Source: Setaria digitata
Lineage: Eukaryota > Nematoda > Chromadorea > Rhabditida > Setariidae
Direction: 5' to 3'
Length of the DNA stretch: 53,721 nt
Assembly: GCA_003640385.1 (NCBI GenBank)
Contig: RCAB01000430.1
Coordinates: forward strand, 1 to 53,721
Position numbers and translations under genes: made by a program. Shown here piece after piece: positions 25,301 through 38,100 of this stretch (positions within the stretch are counted from its first letter, which is position 1; each line of letters opens with the position of its first letter). The notes beneath the pieces were generated by a model. The model saw only the letters and a list, made by a program, of their open reading frames with translations, did not search any database and was not told where the DNA came from.

Positions 25301-27301
25301 TTTTCGTTTTCGACAACCCTTCTTATTCTTCAGACAATTCACGGAATACCTTCATTAATGTAAGTTACATAAATGTTTCTAAAAAGAAAATGTTAATAGC
25401 GTCTTCGTGACGTTTAAAATAGGATATTGTTGAAGTAATATTAATATAGTTGTTCTGACATCACTTCTGAGTAATTTTTATTTAGTATGTAAGGAATTCA
25501 TCTTTAATGTTAAAGACTAAAAACATAAATCTCCTAATACTTATGAGGTCTCTGAGCTTTACTCACCACTAATCACAGAATAAGTTTTATTTAGATATGT
25601 TTCTTTTCTTTAGATAATATGTGAAATGTTTGTCTCAGTTACTACTCCTGGGTGGCTGATGAATTTAATATCCGTTGGTATTGAAAAACTGATTGTTGGT
25701 TCCCGAATATATGTACTTACCTTCAGTCGTATTGCCGTTCGTCAGTTCATGTTCCTCTTTTATTTATTAATAGGATTGGTAGATTACGAGAAGTAACTGT
25801 CTTCTTAATCTGATTTTTATAGAAATGCATAATTCAAGTTATTCTTATTTCTAGAAGCACTAGAGAATTACTTCACTGCACCGCAAAAGTTTTTATTTGC
25901 GCTTCGCATCTTCATTTCTTGCTTGTATAGAGGGTTAGAAGAAGGAAGAGTACAACATTTGGGCACTCAGCCATATGATCCCCGTATTCATCTTATGGAA
26001 CAACATGCAATGATATTCAAGATGTAAATTTTTAGATTTATTTTGCAGTTATAAATATTATTTCTTGTCAGATGATTTGTGCAAAAGCTATAAGCATTAA
26101 CTGGCTGAATTCATGAATCTGTAAAAATTCACTTTATTCTCGTATGAGGGGCTTCGGAAGACCTAAGTTCTTTTTGTCGGTTAATTTTAGAGTTATATAG
26201 GAGCCTAATTATAGACTTGCGGAAGGTGCTGAGGAAGACGCGTTACAGTTGATGAAGGTATTACCGCACTTATTAATAGATTCACTGAATCAGAGTGAAC
26301 TTATAAACAGCATTTTGAAAGAATTGATCCACAGGTACACTAGCCTGCCGCATCCCCGTTCCGCTGCTATTTTTACAATTATTCATCATGTGAGTTGTTG
26401 CAACTTCTCTTTAAATTTTTCCTGAAATTTCAGTCCTTAGGAGAGTTTAATGTACTCTAAATTTTGCAGTGGTTTATCGTGTTGCACAGCCGTGAAACGG
26501 AGAGTGTTGTGTTAGAGTGGACATTGAACGGTTTGGACTCATTCAAGTATATAGCCGATCCTTCATTATTCCGTTTCTATGTCACTGCATTTTTGTGCTC
26601 ATCATCACCAAATCCTTGCATCACGAATTTGTAAGCATCTTGTTAACCTTATTTTCGTTACTGTATAATTTGTGCACCAGGTTTAATTTTTTTCCAGGCT
26701 TTTTCTTTTTTCCCTATTTCTTTCTTTTTGTTGATATGTTGTATGTGAGGATCTGGTATTTGATATTAAAAGAGGAATTGAGTTTATTGAAGAAAGTGTA
26801 AAAAGCTTGTTGTGCAACAGGTATTTTTCTAACTTCAAGATGTTACATCCATGGAGTTTTCGAAGTTTCCTGTCACTTCCAAAATTTAATTTTAGATTTT
26901 ATCTTGTCATTGGACGCACATCAAATTTGTCTGGAACCGATGATCTTTTATTTGAATTTTCAGTGAGGTCGTTGCTCTTGCGGGTTTGTTCACTTTTTAA
27001 ATAATAGACCTGTTTTTACGATTTTTTGTGTCTCACTAATTCTTGTTATATTCTAAGATTTGGTACTGGAGAATTTTAAGTTCTGAAAAACCACCTAATT
27101 AGCTCTTTCTTAATGTAAATATTCAGTGTGAGTAGTCTTTACCCGAATTAATTTTGAATGGTTTTTTTTTTTTTTTTTCATGTATCTTTACAGATGAAGA
27201 AGGACGAAAGAAATGAGTTAAAAATGTCAATGGAAAAGTTTGTGTCAAATGGGAAAATATACCGAGACCCAAGAAGAATAGCATTTTTTCCACAGCTGTA
27301 A
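10370..27301 (+). CDS. Huntingtin homologue (HEAT-repeat scaffold), no polyglutamine
   Basis: Huntingtin is a giant HEAT-repeat solenoid that works with HAP40 and scaffolds vesicle transport, autophagy and spindle functions. The gene uses dozens of short exons over 17 kb; I estimate roughly 2,000 residues (human is 3,144). The start is MDRLSKALNVLQ (10370-10440), an amphipathic N17-like helix followed by KK and no Gln or Pro tract. The next exons (10719-10796 and about 11005) resemble the human segment after the polyproline. Collinear landmarks with human huntingtin are: EIKRNGPSRS near 11.38 kb (human EIKKNGAPRS); INYSMLDPETRLLNFVMEQ near 17.5 kb (human VNYCLLDSDQVFIGFVLKQ); CGWKPEPE and LGNVDILQDFVWRILWAGW at 22.78-22.92 kb; and an amino-terminal to carboxy-terminal collinear carboxyl block at 25.86-26.96 kb. 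The last exon is 27194-27301, ending RRIAFFPQL. Individual exon borders were not all resolved. The family assignment is strong; the exact protein is not. Confidence 0.88.
24140..24163. repeat. Poly-T tract in a huntingtin intron
   Basis: A run of 24 T ending just upstream of an exon. Similar T runs recur in introns and intergenic parts of the window (29756-29781, 32231-32250, 40340-40373, 44996-45043). Confidence 0.9.
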
Positions 27302-28118
27302 CTCATTTTTTCTCCATATATCAATTTAAGGTTTGGGTCCTTAATGCATACCTCTGGTAATTTTTTGTGCCAGCAAGAAGACGTTCATTGTGTCAGTGGT
27401 ATGATCTGGTAATCAACATTCGCATTTGAGGACGGTTTTCCATTAGGCATTGCTTCATAAGAATTCGTATTTCATCTCTTACGACTGTATCATGTAACTT
27501 AATTTTTACTTTTATACGGCAAATTTTTTGTGCTTTATCATTTTGGAGATTTATAGACATATATAATGTTGAGTACAGCATTGTGACTTTTCCACATTTG
27601 TTTTTTTTCTTGGCTCACTTTAGTGATAAGCATATCGGTTCATCATTATGAAAGGTCGTGTTGTGAAGTTATCGTATTACTACGATTATGAAAGCACTTA
27701 CTGTACATAATTATAATAAAAACTGATCTGTGTAAGGTAAGTTAAGTTTTGAGGAGAAGTTTTTTTTTCTCCTGTAAATATCGAAGATACATATTGAAAT
27801 TTATAAATTCATAACACAGCAACCAAATTCTGATGCATTGTAGTAGGCAAGTTTAATTGTCTCCATCATATTTGTCCTGCCTATCTGCAACAGATAGCGC
27901 GGGACTCTCCAGTTAATCCTTATTGTTCAGGTGCCCTCTTCTGCAGTTTCTGAAGGGAGATATCGTCGGTCTTTACTTTTCATGAAAAATACGCAATTCC
28001 TCTTGCACATTCGAAAGAAACTGCAAGAGTTGCAACATTTGCACACTGTGATGTTAAGCTTCGATATACCCTTGGCTTCAGAGCATAAGTTAGGTCGTTG
28101 CAGAGGATCCGGAAGCAG

Positions 28119-28139
28119 ACTACTGCATGTGGCAGTAGT
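28119..28139. repeat. Perfect inverted repeat, 8-bp stem with 5-nt loop
   Basis: ACTACTGC is followed by ATGTG and then GCAGTAGT, its exact reverse complement. It contains the core ACTGCATGTGGCAG, of which a one-base variant with an E-box (CACGTG) occurs at 39314-39327. Confidence 0.85.
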
Positions 28140-28300
28140 TCTGTTTGTCGAACCGGAAATTCGACTAAAGAACAAGCAGGGGCCAGCAGGCTGGGCTGCA
28201 AAACAATTGTATGTCCTGCAGTTCGGTTGATTTTTGGTGTCTTACGAAATAATGGGAAGTAAAAGTGTAGGGAGGTAAGTGTTTGGTCGTCAGCCGCGTG

Positions 28301-28336
28301 ATAACGCTTGGAGCAGCTGGCTGGAGAAAGCGTTAT
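28301..28336. repeat. Perfect inverted repeat, 9-bp stem with 18-nt loop
   Basis: ATAACGCTT (28301-28309) and AAGCGTTAT (28328-28336) are exact reverse complements, with two possible G-T wobble pairs extending the stem outward. Confidence 0.8.
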
Positions 28337-29586
28337 TGATTGTACCGAGGGTTGTATTGTTGTTATTGTTATTGAAGCTTTCAGGATGGGAGAGTGTTGT
28401 TGCATTATCAGATGGGTGAAGTTGGGCTGTACTCTGCTGTCACAAACATAAACCAGTGGCACGGGTAAGGGCACGGGCAACGAGGGGGACATTAGTGAAC
28501 GTTCCATTACACTGTGACTTCGACTGGGACATACACACACATTCTCTCTTACCCATGTTGTCTCTTCAGAACGCTTAAGTGTTTCAACATACTTTCATTT
28601 GTGGTACGCCACTTCCAGACGTAATCGAACTTTGGAGATATTGTCAACTGTAAGAGTGCAACGACTTTAAATGGCGCAACGTAAGTTCATCATCCTTATC
28701 CGAAATGTTCATCAGTATAACGAGCTATCTTCCTTGCCAGTGACAGTGATGTGATGTATATCTGCTGTGAGAGGGCCTTTCTAGACTGTGAAATAACGTG
28801 GATGTCAGCTGGTGTTGTGTCGAGGATCCCACCAAATTACGGTTTATATTGTTAGCTCACTTGTCAGTGCTCAGCTCATTTTTGTTTTTTCCTAGCTGAT
28901 GTGGTGGTACTAATGATTGCTTAAAATTGTATTTTATGATTATCTATCTAGTTTCACTAGTATCCTGTAATTTTAAGAGTGTAAAGACGATTTGTAACCA
29001 ACGGTACTTTTGTTAAGTGCGGACTGAAACTTTTTAAAGTACGCTGAATCTTCGTTGTATTGTGTTGTATGTTCCAGTGCATTACCAGTTTTGTATTTCT
29101 GCAGATAGACTCAGATTAATTAGTTGTTAGAAAATTGCAGTTCATGCGTTCAAGTGAGAATTATTCGCAGAACCTTCGAAATCCTGTAATACGGAAGACA
29201 GTATTTGAGAGAGAAAAAAACATGTAGGGAAACTTATTCAGGAATTGGCAATTATTTCTAGTTTCTTGGTGATAAATTCAAAAGTCATGGCACCAAAAAT
29301 ATTCTGTGGCTTTCCATATGTTTTAGAGAGATTTTCATCCATTTTCACAGCACTGTAATAACACCTCCCTAACTGGATCTAGACGTAATACTGTAGTAAT
29401 TGAGTAATTTCAGAATAGTGGTTTCTTTTAATTTGATCATCTTTTGTTAACTGAAATTAGAGCAGTTTTTTCATACGCCTTACTTCTCGAACTTTACCCG
29501 AAATTGTTGATCAAAAGTGCAATTATGATTATTTGATTATAATTACCACTAATTAGGAATTATTCTTACTACTATTTTTTCTAATG

Positions 29587-29589
29587 TAG
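29587..29589 (+). promoter_or_regulatory. Possible trans-splice acceptor before the NHR start
   Basis: CTAATGTAG precedes ATATTCTGTA and the ATG at 29600, which would leave a 10-nt leader, typical for a spliced-leader acceptor. It is equally possible that the acceptor at 29663 is used from an unseen upstream exon. Confidence 0.35.
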
Positions 29590-29599
29590 ATATTCTGTA

Positions 29600-32024
29600 A
29601 TGACTGCATTTCCAGATAAGTACGTTTCGTTCCATCCATTTTCTGCTTATTTGCTTATTTCAGGCCGAAAAGTTCCTGAAGGTGAACTGTGTGCAGTCTG
29701 TTCAGATCTCGCAACAGGTTACCATTATGGTGTAGCGAGCTGTAATGGATGGTTGTTTTTTTTTTTTTTTTTTTTTTTTTTCTGATATTTTTGCAAACCT
29801 TTTACTCCATTTTTAATGGATTAAGGATGTCTTCCATTCTCTAGACTTTTTACTCCATGTTTCACGGTTGAAATGAAATTGTGGGAAAATTTTATTTCCA
29901 ATAACTGGAAATCCCTTATTGAAACATTTTTCGTGCTTTTCCTTTATTTTAGCAAAACATTCTTCCGTCGTACCATTGTGTCTGAGCATACGTTTGTCTG
30001 TCAATACCAGGGTAATTGCGATGTCAACAAAAGTAAGTTATTATATTTGTAAAAGGAATATAACTATGCTTCCTTTTACAGAGTACAAAATGTCTATTTA
30101 TGTTGATGTTATCGTTATCCATAGGTTGCAGTCTCTGGCATTAGAGTCTTCTCAAAATAAGACCGACTAGATATAATTTTTTTCAGACATCCGTTGTGCC
30201 TGTCGACATTGCCGTTTTAATAAATGTGTTGCTGTAGGGATGGATGCTAAAGGTTTATTTTATTTTATTTTATTTAGAATTTTACTCCATTATCATGACG
30301 CATTTGCTGTAATCTTTCTCAATGGTAAGTACTTCCAGATTTTAAGCAAATTAGATGACGCTTTTCTTTTTTTTTTTCACTGATTGTGAAATCCTATTTT
30401 ATAGCTATTCAAAATGATCGTGATCGCATTGGGCCAACTAAAAAAATGAAAATGAGTAACCAAAATTCTGAAGATGATTGTGGAATTCATATTCGTTCGG
30501 CAGAGGAAAGGGTAAAATATGATTCGTTTTCGGTGATATTTCTGCTCGTAATTAGTATTCCTTCTTTGTTAGATTCACTATGTTAACATGCGTGTGAGTG
30601 ATTAGCTATCAGTTGAGCGATGAAATGAATAGATTATTTTTGCAGCTGATAGAACGCTTACTTGCTATTGAAAAGTTATGCATGAGGTTACGACAGTGCG
30701 TGCTTCCTGAGATCAGTGGACTTAAAGAAGCCGTTTGTGAACCCTCACTTGTTAATGAAGTTAATAATCTCAAGATAGATGTTAGTTTTTAGAGCAGATT
30801 ATTAAGGGTTCTATCTGATTTTAACCTTTGCAATGATGTTCGATTCAGAAATAATACTTTTTATACAATGGCTTTAAAAGAGGTGTTGAAACCGTTCCTA
30901 AGCTTTTTTTTTCCAGCCATATACAACTGCGAAAGAATTGTATATTGCAACACTAAAAGACATACAAATGTGGAATAAAAGAGAAATGCGAGTTGGTTTA
31001 GAATGGGCAAAGACCTTCGATTTATTTAATCAGCTCTCTTTGGATGATCGAGTAAGTTGTTTGATCTGTAACATTCACTTTGATTTTTTAAGGTTATTTT
31101 TCATTTCTGGTGATATCTTATAAGTTGTAATTCAACTTTTCTTGCAGCAAAAATAAAAGCAAAATATCGAATTTCATGCATCATCTTAACACTGCAGATT
31201 GCACTGATAAAGAACTTCGGATTTACTTTCAACCTTTTAAATCGAAATTATTATGCACCTGACCATGGTGCCGATAAATTGGTGCTGCCCAATGGCGCCT
31301 ATATTCGACGTCAAGTTCAAAATGAAGTCAAGTTGCCTGGTTGTAGGTAAGCTTGTATTCTGAGTCTGATTCCGCTTTATTTCTGCCATGCTTGTCGATT
31401 CAGTTCTGAATGCGTGTTTGTTCCTTTGTCCTGCAAGTTTTGGGTTCTTGAAGAATTTCATATATTGCATTCCAGATCAATTTATCACCGACAAATGGAT
31501 GAAATCATGCTTCCATTTAGACAGTTGAAAATTACAATGCCTGAATTTGCTCTTTTCAAAGCTAGCGTCTTCTTTAATCCTGGTTTGTGTCATTCTTTTA
31601 TTACGATACATTACGGATGAATCACAAGTATGTTTAATCAATATTCATATTTATTTTTAGACGCTATTAACCTCTCACCTCTAGCAAAGTCCCAAATTTA
31701 TGCCGAAAGATCGAAATATTTGTCAGCACTGTTTTATTTAATAACCTCGAAGTGCGGAATAACGATGGGTGCGCAAAAGTATGGCAGTTTGCTTATGATG
31801 GCGTCCTCAGTGCAGGTAAACATTCTGTATTAGTTTTCCATATGTAACCGCAAATATAATTTCGATGATGATAATCTGTATTTTGGTGACCTTTTTTTTA
31901 TTTTCTCTCTTTGCTTTAGAACATAATTGCTCAAAATGAAGAAAATATGCAAGTGATGGATTTCTTCGAGGAGAATTGGAAAATGGATAATTTTGTTAAA
32001 GAAGTATGTTTGAAAGATCCATAA
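29600..32024 (+). CDS. Nuclear hormone receptor, HNF4-derived nematode type
   Basis: A ligand-regulated transcription factor with a two-zinc-finger DNA-binding domain and a helical ligand-binding domain. Exons 29600-29751, 29953-30032, 30187-30252, 30405-30511, 30646-30780, 30917-31051, 31198-31346, 31476-31582, 31661-31815 and 31920-32024 join in phase to a 396-residue protein. Finger 1 starts CAVCSDLATGYHYGVASCNG; finger 2 holds C-x5-C-type spacing around QYQGNCDVNK and CACRHCRFNKC. The P-box is CNGCKT where HNF4 has CDGCKG, as in many nematode supplementary receptors. AIQNDRDRIGPT after the fingers is the HNF4-like carboxy-terminal extension. The ligand-binding domain carries EWAKTFDLFNQLSLDDRIALIKNF (the helix 3-4 signature, interrupted by an intron), and the end MDNFVKE is the candidate AF-2 helix. 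An alternative last exon at about 32262 (ending KYRC) is possible. The amino-terminal 22 residues are uncertain. Confidence 0.85.
29756..29781. repeat. Poly-T tract at the start of an NHR intron
   Basis: Twenty-six T residues lie four bases inside the intron that splits the P-box cysteine codon (TG/C). Confidence 0.9.
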
Positions 32025-33935
32025 AATATTGTTATTAATTGTATACATTAATTGGTTCGTTTAACTTTTTAGAGATGTACTTATGTCGAGCCTTTTTGTC
32101 GTCCTGTGTTGGTGTATTTGTTGATTTTACACTCTGATTCTCAAACATTTTTGTATAAATATTGGTTTAATAAGTGAACTGCCCATTAATCTGTAAAGCG
32201 CAGTTTTGCTTGGGAAAGATTATGCCGTCATTTTTTTTTTTTTTTTTTTTACTTATTTAGAAATATCGCTGCTGAAAATCGAGCTGTTGATATTAATTTT
32301 CTATTTGATATAGGTATGGAATTGTTTCTTGAATGTGATACAGTTGTTTGTTTTTTGTTATTGCTAACTATTTGATTTTTTTACCTTAACATGCTACTAT
32401 GTTTAGGAAACAGTCGGGAAGTTTCGGTGTTTTTTTTGCCTTTTTCTTTGTTTTTCTGGTTATGCCGCTTGCTGGAATGAGATGCTAGAAATATGTAACT
32501 TTCTAAAGACTCTATTGCCTGATAATTCAACGGCGGAAAAATGCCCATAATTGTAAGACTGTGAAAAAAATATGCTACGTGGTGTTATAAAATTAGAATG
32601 GTAACTTTGTTTTATTTAATATTTCATACTTTTGTATAACTAGTTTCCATGGACTATTGTGTATTGTATATAGCAAATTTAATGATGAAGACGGGGTTGA
32701 CCTATATTGGATTTTGTTATTGCATTTTTCTGGTGTTTGTTTGTGAGGGAATTTAAAATTATGAAAAGTGACAAGAGTGTCGTCAACGCGGTAAGTAGTG
32801 AATTTGCGTGCAGTTACTGCTACATACGTCCTCACGAACAGCTTTCGTATGAAGTGGTTCGCATATGTGCTACATAGCGAACATAGATGACTTGAACGGT
32901 ATCGGAAGCATGATCTGTCGGGTTCAGCTTTGCTAATTTCATGGAATGTTGATGTAAAGGAAGTATTTTAGAAATGCCGTGTTACATTTGTACAGCAGAA
33001 TGTAGAAAAATGAGGTGTTGGTTGAGTCAACTGCTGGGGTGAATGCATGGTTATGTGCGAGTTAGGCTTAGTAAGCATTGTCTAGAAAACGTAGTCATGG
33101 GATGATTACTTCAGATTAAAATAAAACTAAGAATGGTGTTGAAGGAAATGGTTCATTGTTTGCAGTTTTGGACATACTGTGTTAATGGACATTTCATGGC
33201 GTGTTTCGTAAAATAATCACCAGACTTGGAGACGGTTGACATAGATTCTTACGAAAAGTTATTGACATTACTTCAGCCTAGCATACATTTGAATGTTAAT
33301 GAGGACACAATATGCTGAATGTGTGGTGGTTTTGATAGTTGGACTTTATAAGAATAAGGGCGAAATGTAAATGTGCTAATATTCGCCAGAAATTTACCTT
33401 AATACACGATACTTGTATTCTCAACTTTGTCGATATATCTGTGTGAAATTTATTTTCAGATTTCTTTCTTTTCCACAAATTACTCTCCGCAAAGGTTAGA
33501 TTCATCTCAGCTCGTACATTCTGATATGCAAAGTACTGGTCTTTAATGTTATCGCTGTTTGCATAGTGTCCCCTGCTGATCATACATTTTACTTGATTTC
33601 GTCCGGAATTTTCACTGCTTGTTCATCACAGTGTCTTTTTAGACATGCTTAATTATTTTAATGTTCTACTTTTTCATTTAGATTATGCTATAGTTGGAAA
33701 TAATCCAGATTCGACTTCTGTATTTTATTGTCTGTTTGCCCTTTTTTAATTATTACCAGTTCATTCTTTCAGTTACTGTAGGGCTGGTGTACTTTTGTGA
33801 AGTCACTTAAAAAAATTTTTTTCTTTTATTCTATTAGTGCAATTGATTGTTAAGGAGAATTGCAGTCTAACTGTTATTTGGTCGTGTTTCCATCAAAAAC
33901 ATTCTAGGGAGCCTGAGATATCGCATTCAATTTAT
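32025..33935. other. Intergenic region, no gene recognised
   Basis: About 1.9 kb with a 20-nt T tract (32231-32250). No ORF has a conserved motif. Sequence from 33837 is open in the GNPAT frame and may be 5' coding or leader sequence of that gene. Confidence 0.45.
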
Positions 33936-35122
33936 ATGATGAAGAATGAAATGCAGAACGGTATGGTTGATTGGCTCGAAATTCTTGATAAGACAGGCGG
34001 CGAAATAGCATGGGTGACACAACCAAAAAACTTTCCGAGGAGAAATGGCAAACAACAGAAACTAAGAGACTCAAATCGAATAATAGAAACTATTTTAAAA
34101 ACGAAAGCTGTCCAGGTCTCTTTCCATATTGGAAATCCTCGAGCTTATCCATGGATTACATTGTATTTAACATAACCAGTACTTAGTAAACTTGTTATTA
34201 AGGGCCATTCGTTGCTTCAGGAGACGCATTATACTGTGACCTGTTAATTGATTCGAAGAAATATAAATTTTGTTACAACTCATCAGTCAAATTTTCAGAA
34301 AGCTATAAATGAAGAGAGTGAAAAGCGACATACTACAAAAAAACTGTTATATGATGAATCAAAACGAATATTACACGGCATAAGTCATCAGATGCATTTG
34401 CTGGTTATACGATCAGTCGGTTACATAATTTCAAAAACAGTCAAGGTACAGTGTTCTTTGAATTTCATTTTACGGTTCACTATTGATAGATTTCTTTTAA
34501 TAGAGAATTTCTCATTGTTAACTTTTAAAAATCAACAGAAATTAAGTCGTTTTCTTTGTGGCTATGTTTCCGAAACAGCAATACTGTCAGAAATGATGTT
34601 TTCGATTTGACCATGACTTATTTCAGTTGATTTTTTTTCAGGCCTCAATTTTTAGTAGTTTTAGCTTACATATATTGTTTTAATCTTTTAATATTGAATT
34701 TTTTTACTTATGGAATTTGAATTTTGACCTTATTGAAGACAATATACGATGGTGTTTATTTCAATGACGAACAGCTAATGCAAATAAGAAAATATTCCAT
34801 GGATGATCCCATTATTTTCATGCCAACACATAGGGTAGGTGCTTCGTTTCTTTGTTACATCTATTTAAAGTCCTTTTCATTTTCCTTTCTATGATTTTTA
34901 AAACTCTGCAAAATATCCGTTTCAGAGTTATATGGATTTTTTGATTGTTTCTCTTCTTTGTTTCAATCATAACGTACCACTACCAGTCATTGCTACTGGA
35001 ATGGATTTTATGACCTCAAGATTTTTGGGTGAGACTTTGCGTCGCTGTGGATCATTTTTTATGAAACGACAGTTTGGAAAGGTTTTTTTTTCACTTCAGT
35101 TTTTATCCTACAAAACATTAAA

Positions 35123-35164
<42 letters not shown>

Positions 35165-38100
35165 CATCTTTTTAAAGGCCTTTTCATGTTATCTTTAGTT
35201 TTATTTTCGTAACAGTATAATAATTCTAATAGATTGTTGTAGGACAAGCTTTACTGGTCGCTGTTCACTGGTTATGTGCAGATGCAACTTTGTGAAATGG
35301 AAAATCCGATTGAGTTTTTTTTAGAAGGCACTCGGAGTAGATCAGGCAAAAGTCTCTATCCAAAGTTTGGTTTACTACAAATGTGCATTGAGCCATTCTT
35401 GCGATATCATTTATACGATCTAGTTAGTTCAGCTTTCATTCTAGGAAATAGTTTAAAGTCATTGTTATTATTTTTAACAATTTTTTTCAAGAGAACTGTA
35501 TTTGCTTATATCACACTGTGGAAATTCTTTTAAGTGAATTGCTCAGATTGTTGTCCCGGTTACCATCAATTATGATAAAGTTTTGGAAGGATTTCTATAC
35601 GCTTATGAAGGTTTTGGCTTCCCAAAACCGAAGGAAACGACTGCTGGTAAGATTGTTAAGCTTCACTATTAATGGTCTTTTCGACTTACTAAAACCGATT
35701 TAATTTATAGGGCTTTTTAAATCGCGGGAAATTCTCAGCAAACGTTTCGGACACATTTATGTGAATTTTGGTGAACCAATTTCAGTACGAAAGTACTTCG
35801 ATGGAAAGATAAACCGTTGTTATGCACCATGGCAGGTATAATGCAGACATATTTCCCTGTTTACCAAATAATGTTATATTTTGCAGTAAAATGTATCGGA
35901 AAAATTAATTCGGTATGACTGTAGGCTTTGGTATGTTAGCAGCTGCTCTCCTTCTGTTTTTTAAAATTTTTAGAGCTTGTGTTGTAAACGCAGACCGCTT
36001 AGTTTTTGGTAATTCATAATTTTTCGTTTTTCGTAATTCAGTTAGTTTTATCTGAACAACCACTGACTTAACAGCTCAGATAATTAAATCTTGGCATGTT
36101 TTAAAAATTTATCTCATCAGGTAGCATGGAATTTTTACGTGCCACAGCCATAATTGCATATTGTGATACTATTTAAATCAATGGAAAGATAAGAAATATC
36201 ACAAGACGAGTACTTCTTAATCATTTATTTCGCATTTCGTGACTTGATATGGGATTTATTGCGTGCTAATCTTATATGCAGGCTTATGTGGACGGTGGAT
36301 TGACAGATGAGGAAAAAAAAGTAATTAAGGACTTCGCACTCTATATAATACGTGTGCACAATGCAAATAGCACAATAACCATTTGGCCTTACACTTGTGC
36401 TGTCTTGTTACAGGTAGTTTTCAGATTTTTTATCTTTCCACTCCTTAATTTGCATTGATATGCCGCAGTCCACTACTTTTTTTTTGCCAAATGACTGAAG
36501 TTTCTTTCCACTACTTTACTTGCAGATGAATAATTCAAGCAATCAAAAATTACCATTTAGCAAACTGTTAACTTCCTTAGAAGATTTCGTTGCCCTAGCA
36601 ACGAAAATGGGTTGTCAAGTTGTAGTCAGGCAAAGCATTGGTGATGATTTAAGGTTTGTAGCTTATATTATTATAGCTTAGTTTTAGGAATACGTTGAAT
36701 TTCCGTTGAGATTCTTTGAAGTCAATATGGAATAAGTATTTCGCACTGAAGTTTCAAGCTTTATGTATTCTAATTCCTATCCCTTCAGCGTAAATTAAAT
36801 TGAAACTGCCATGTTTATTGTGTTGTGTAGAAAAATGAATCTTTCTCTAGATACTACTTAAAGTTGCATTCTGATCTTTTCGAATGTTGGCATATGTTTG
36901 ACAGTTCACTAGTAGAGCTAAGAAGGTTTGAATGCGCTGAAAATAATGTTCCGATGAAACACTACATGGAAGAAATGTTATGCAGGAATATTCTTTCACA
37001 GTATGCTAATCAGGTGAGCTGTCAAGATGTGGTAAAATAACTCTTTTATGCATGTGAGATATGCATCTGATCCTGAAGCTTTTGAAGGATGCTTCCCACC
37101 GGATCGTAAATATATTAGCGTGTTTCTTGTCATGTCTTCGAGGAATATGTTTTTGTTGAAAATTCGTTCATGTTTTGAGCAAATGTTGGACTGGATAATG
37201 TAAACTGAGTTGTAGCTGTGGAGAAGAATCACACGAAAGTTTGATGCTCCATAAATTTCAGTAGTATCATTTCTGAGATTGGATTTATCTAATTTTTGGC
37301 AGGTCTGAATTCGTAATGAAATTTTCATTATTTTGCAACCGTTTTTCATCATGTACCGAATAACTTGAATAAGCAAACTAAAAAACAAGCTAAACTTATG
37401 GAAGTACATTTATACAGATATCCCACGGAAATTTTAGTCCTGTAAAGCAGCGACATATCTCGAAACTGTGAATCTAGTGTAGTCGCATGTAGAACTGCCT
37501 CTTTTGTTTACTGATAGACCTAAGTGTAATGGTTTAAAGAACTGGAAAGCTTCTCAAAATGGTCAGAGAAGTTAAGTGGTCAGTGTATTCAGTGTGCTGT
37601 GAATCTCCTCAGCTTTAAAGCTCACGGACTGTCGAAGCTTTTTATGACTTTTCTTATAGATGATGCATGATTTCGTTGATGTAAGCCTATTGTGTCATGT
37701 GTTGTTAACTAGTCAAGCGCTTTATACAGCAAATCAAATATTCCGGTACTGGTTATTGTTTTTTTTTCTCAGTATTAGATATGGTGAGTGAGAAAGCAGG
37801 CAAGGGTTAGATAATATAGGAAAAGGGAATGCAGAAATTTCATATTTTGACTAAATGAGAATGAATCCTGCTGCTATCTATCATCTACCGTACATACTGC
37901 AAGTCGTGTCATCCTTGCTTTTTAGGGAGCTGAGGTCATTATTTGTTTACGAATTTGTTTGTTTATCGCAAGAAGAAGAGATCGACAGATTGTTTGCGGC
38001 GAGTCTTAATTCCTTGTTACGAATTTCGGCAGTTTCATTAAATAATGATCACATTATCTTGAAGGAAGTACAGATGCTAAAACAAATTGCATCTCTCATG

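Larger units (their letters stand above)
27302..29599. other. Intergenic region with GC-richer block; probable NHR upstream region
   Basis: The huntingtin 3' end is followed by AATAAA at 27715-27720. From about 27.9 to 28.6 kb the sequence is visibly richer in G and C than its surroundings and holds two perfect hairpins (28119-28139 and 28301-28336). The longest uninterrupted ORF of the window (186 codons, - strand, 28540-27980) lies here but shows no recognisable domain or splice context. From 28.7 to 29.6 kb I see nothing assignable. The block could be promoter or 5'-UTR of the nuclear receptor gene, a noncoding RNA, or an old repeat. Confidence 0.4.

Noticed and set aside
27980..28540. 186-codon ORF on the - strand, the longest in the window
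   Set aside because: No domain, no splice or leader signals, and odd composition; it overlaps a GC-richer block where long chance ORFs are more likely.
35059..35247. ORFs rich in Ile-Tyr repeats on both strands
   Set aside because: They are translations of the (TA)n microsatellite in a GNPAT intron.
36996..37409. 137-codon ORF on the - strand
   Set aside because: It lies across a GNPAT exon end and intron, has no recognisable domain and no flanking signals.
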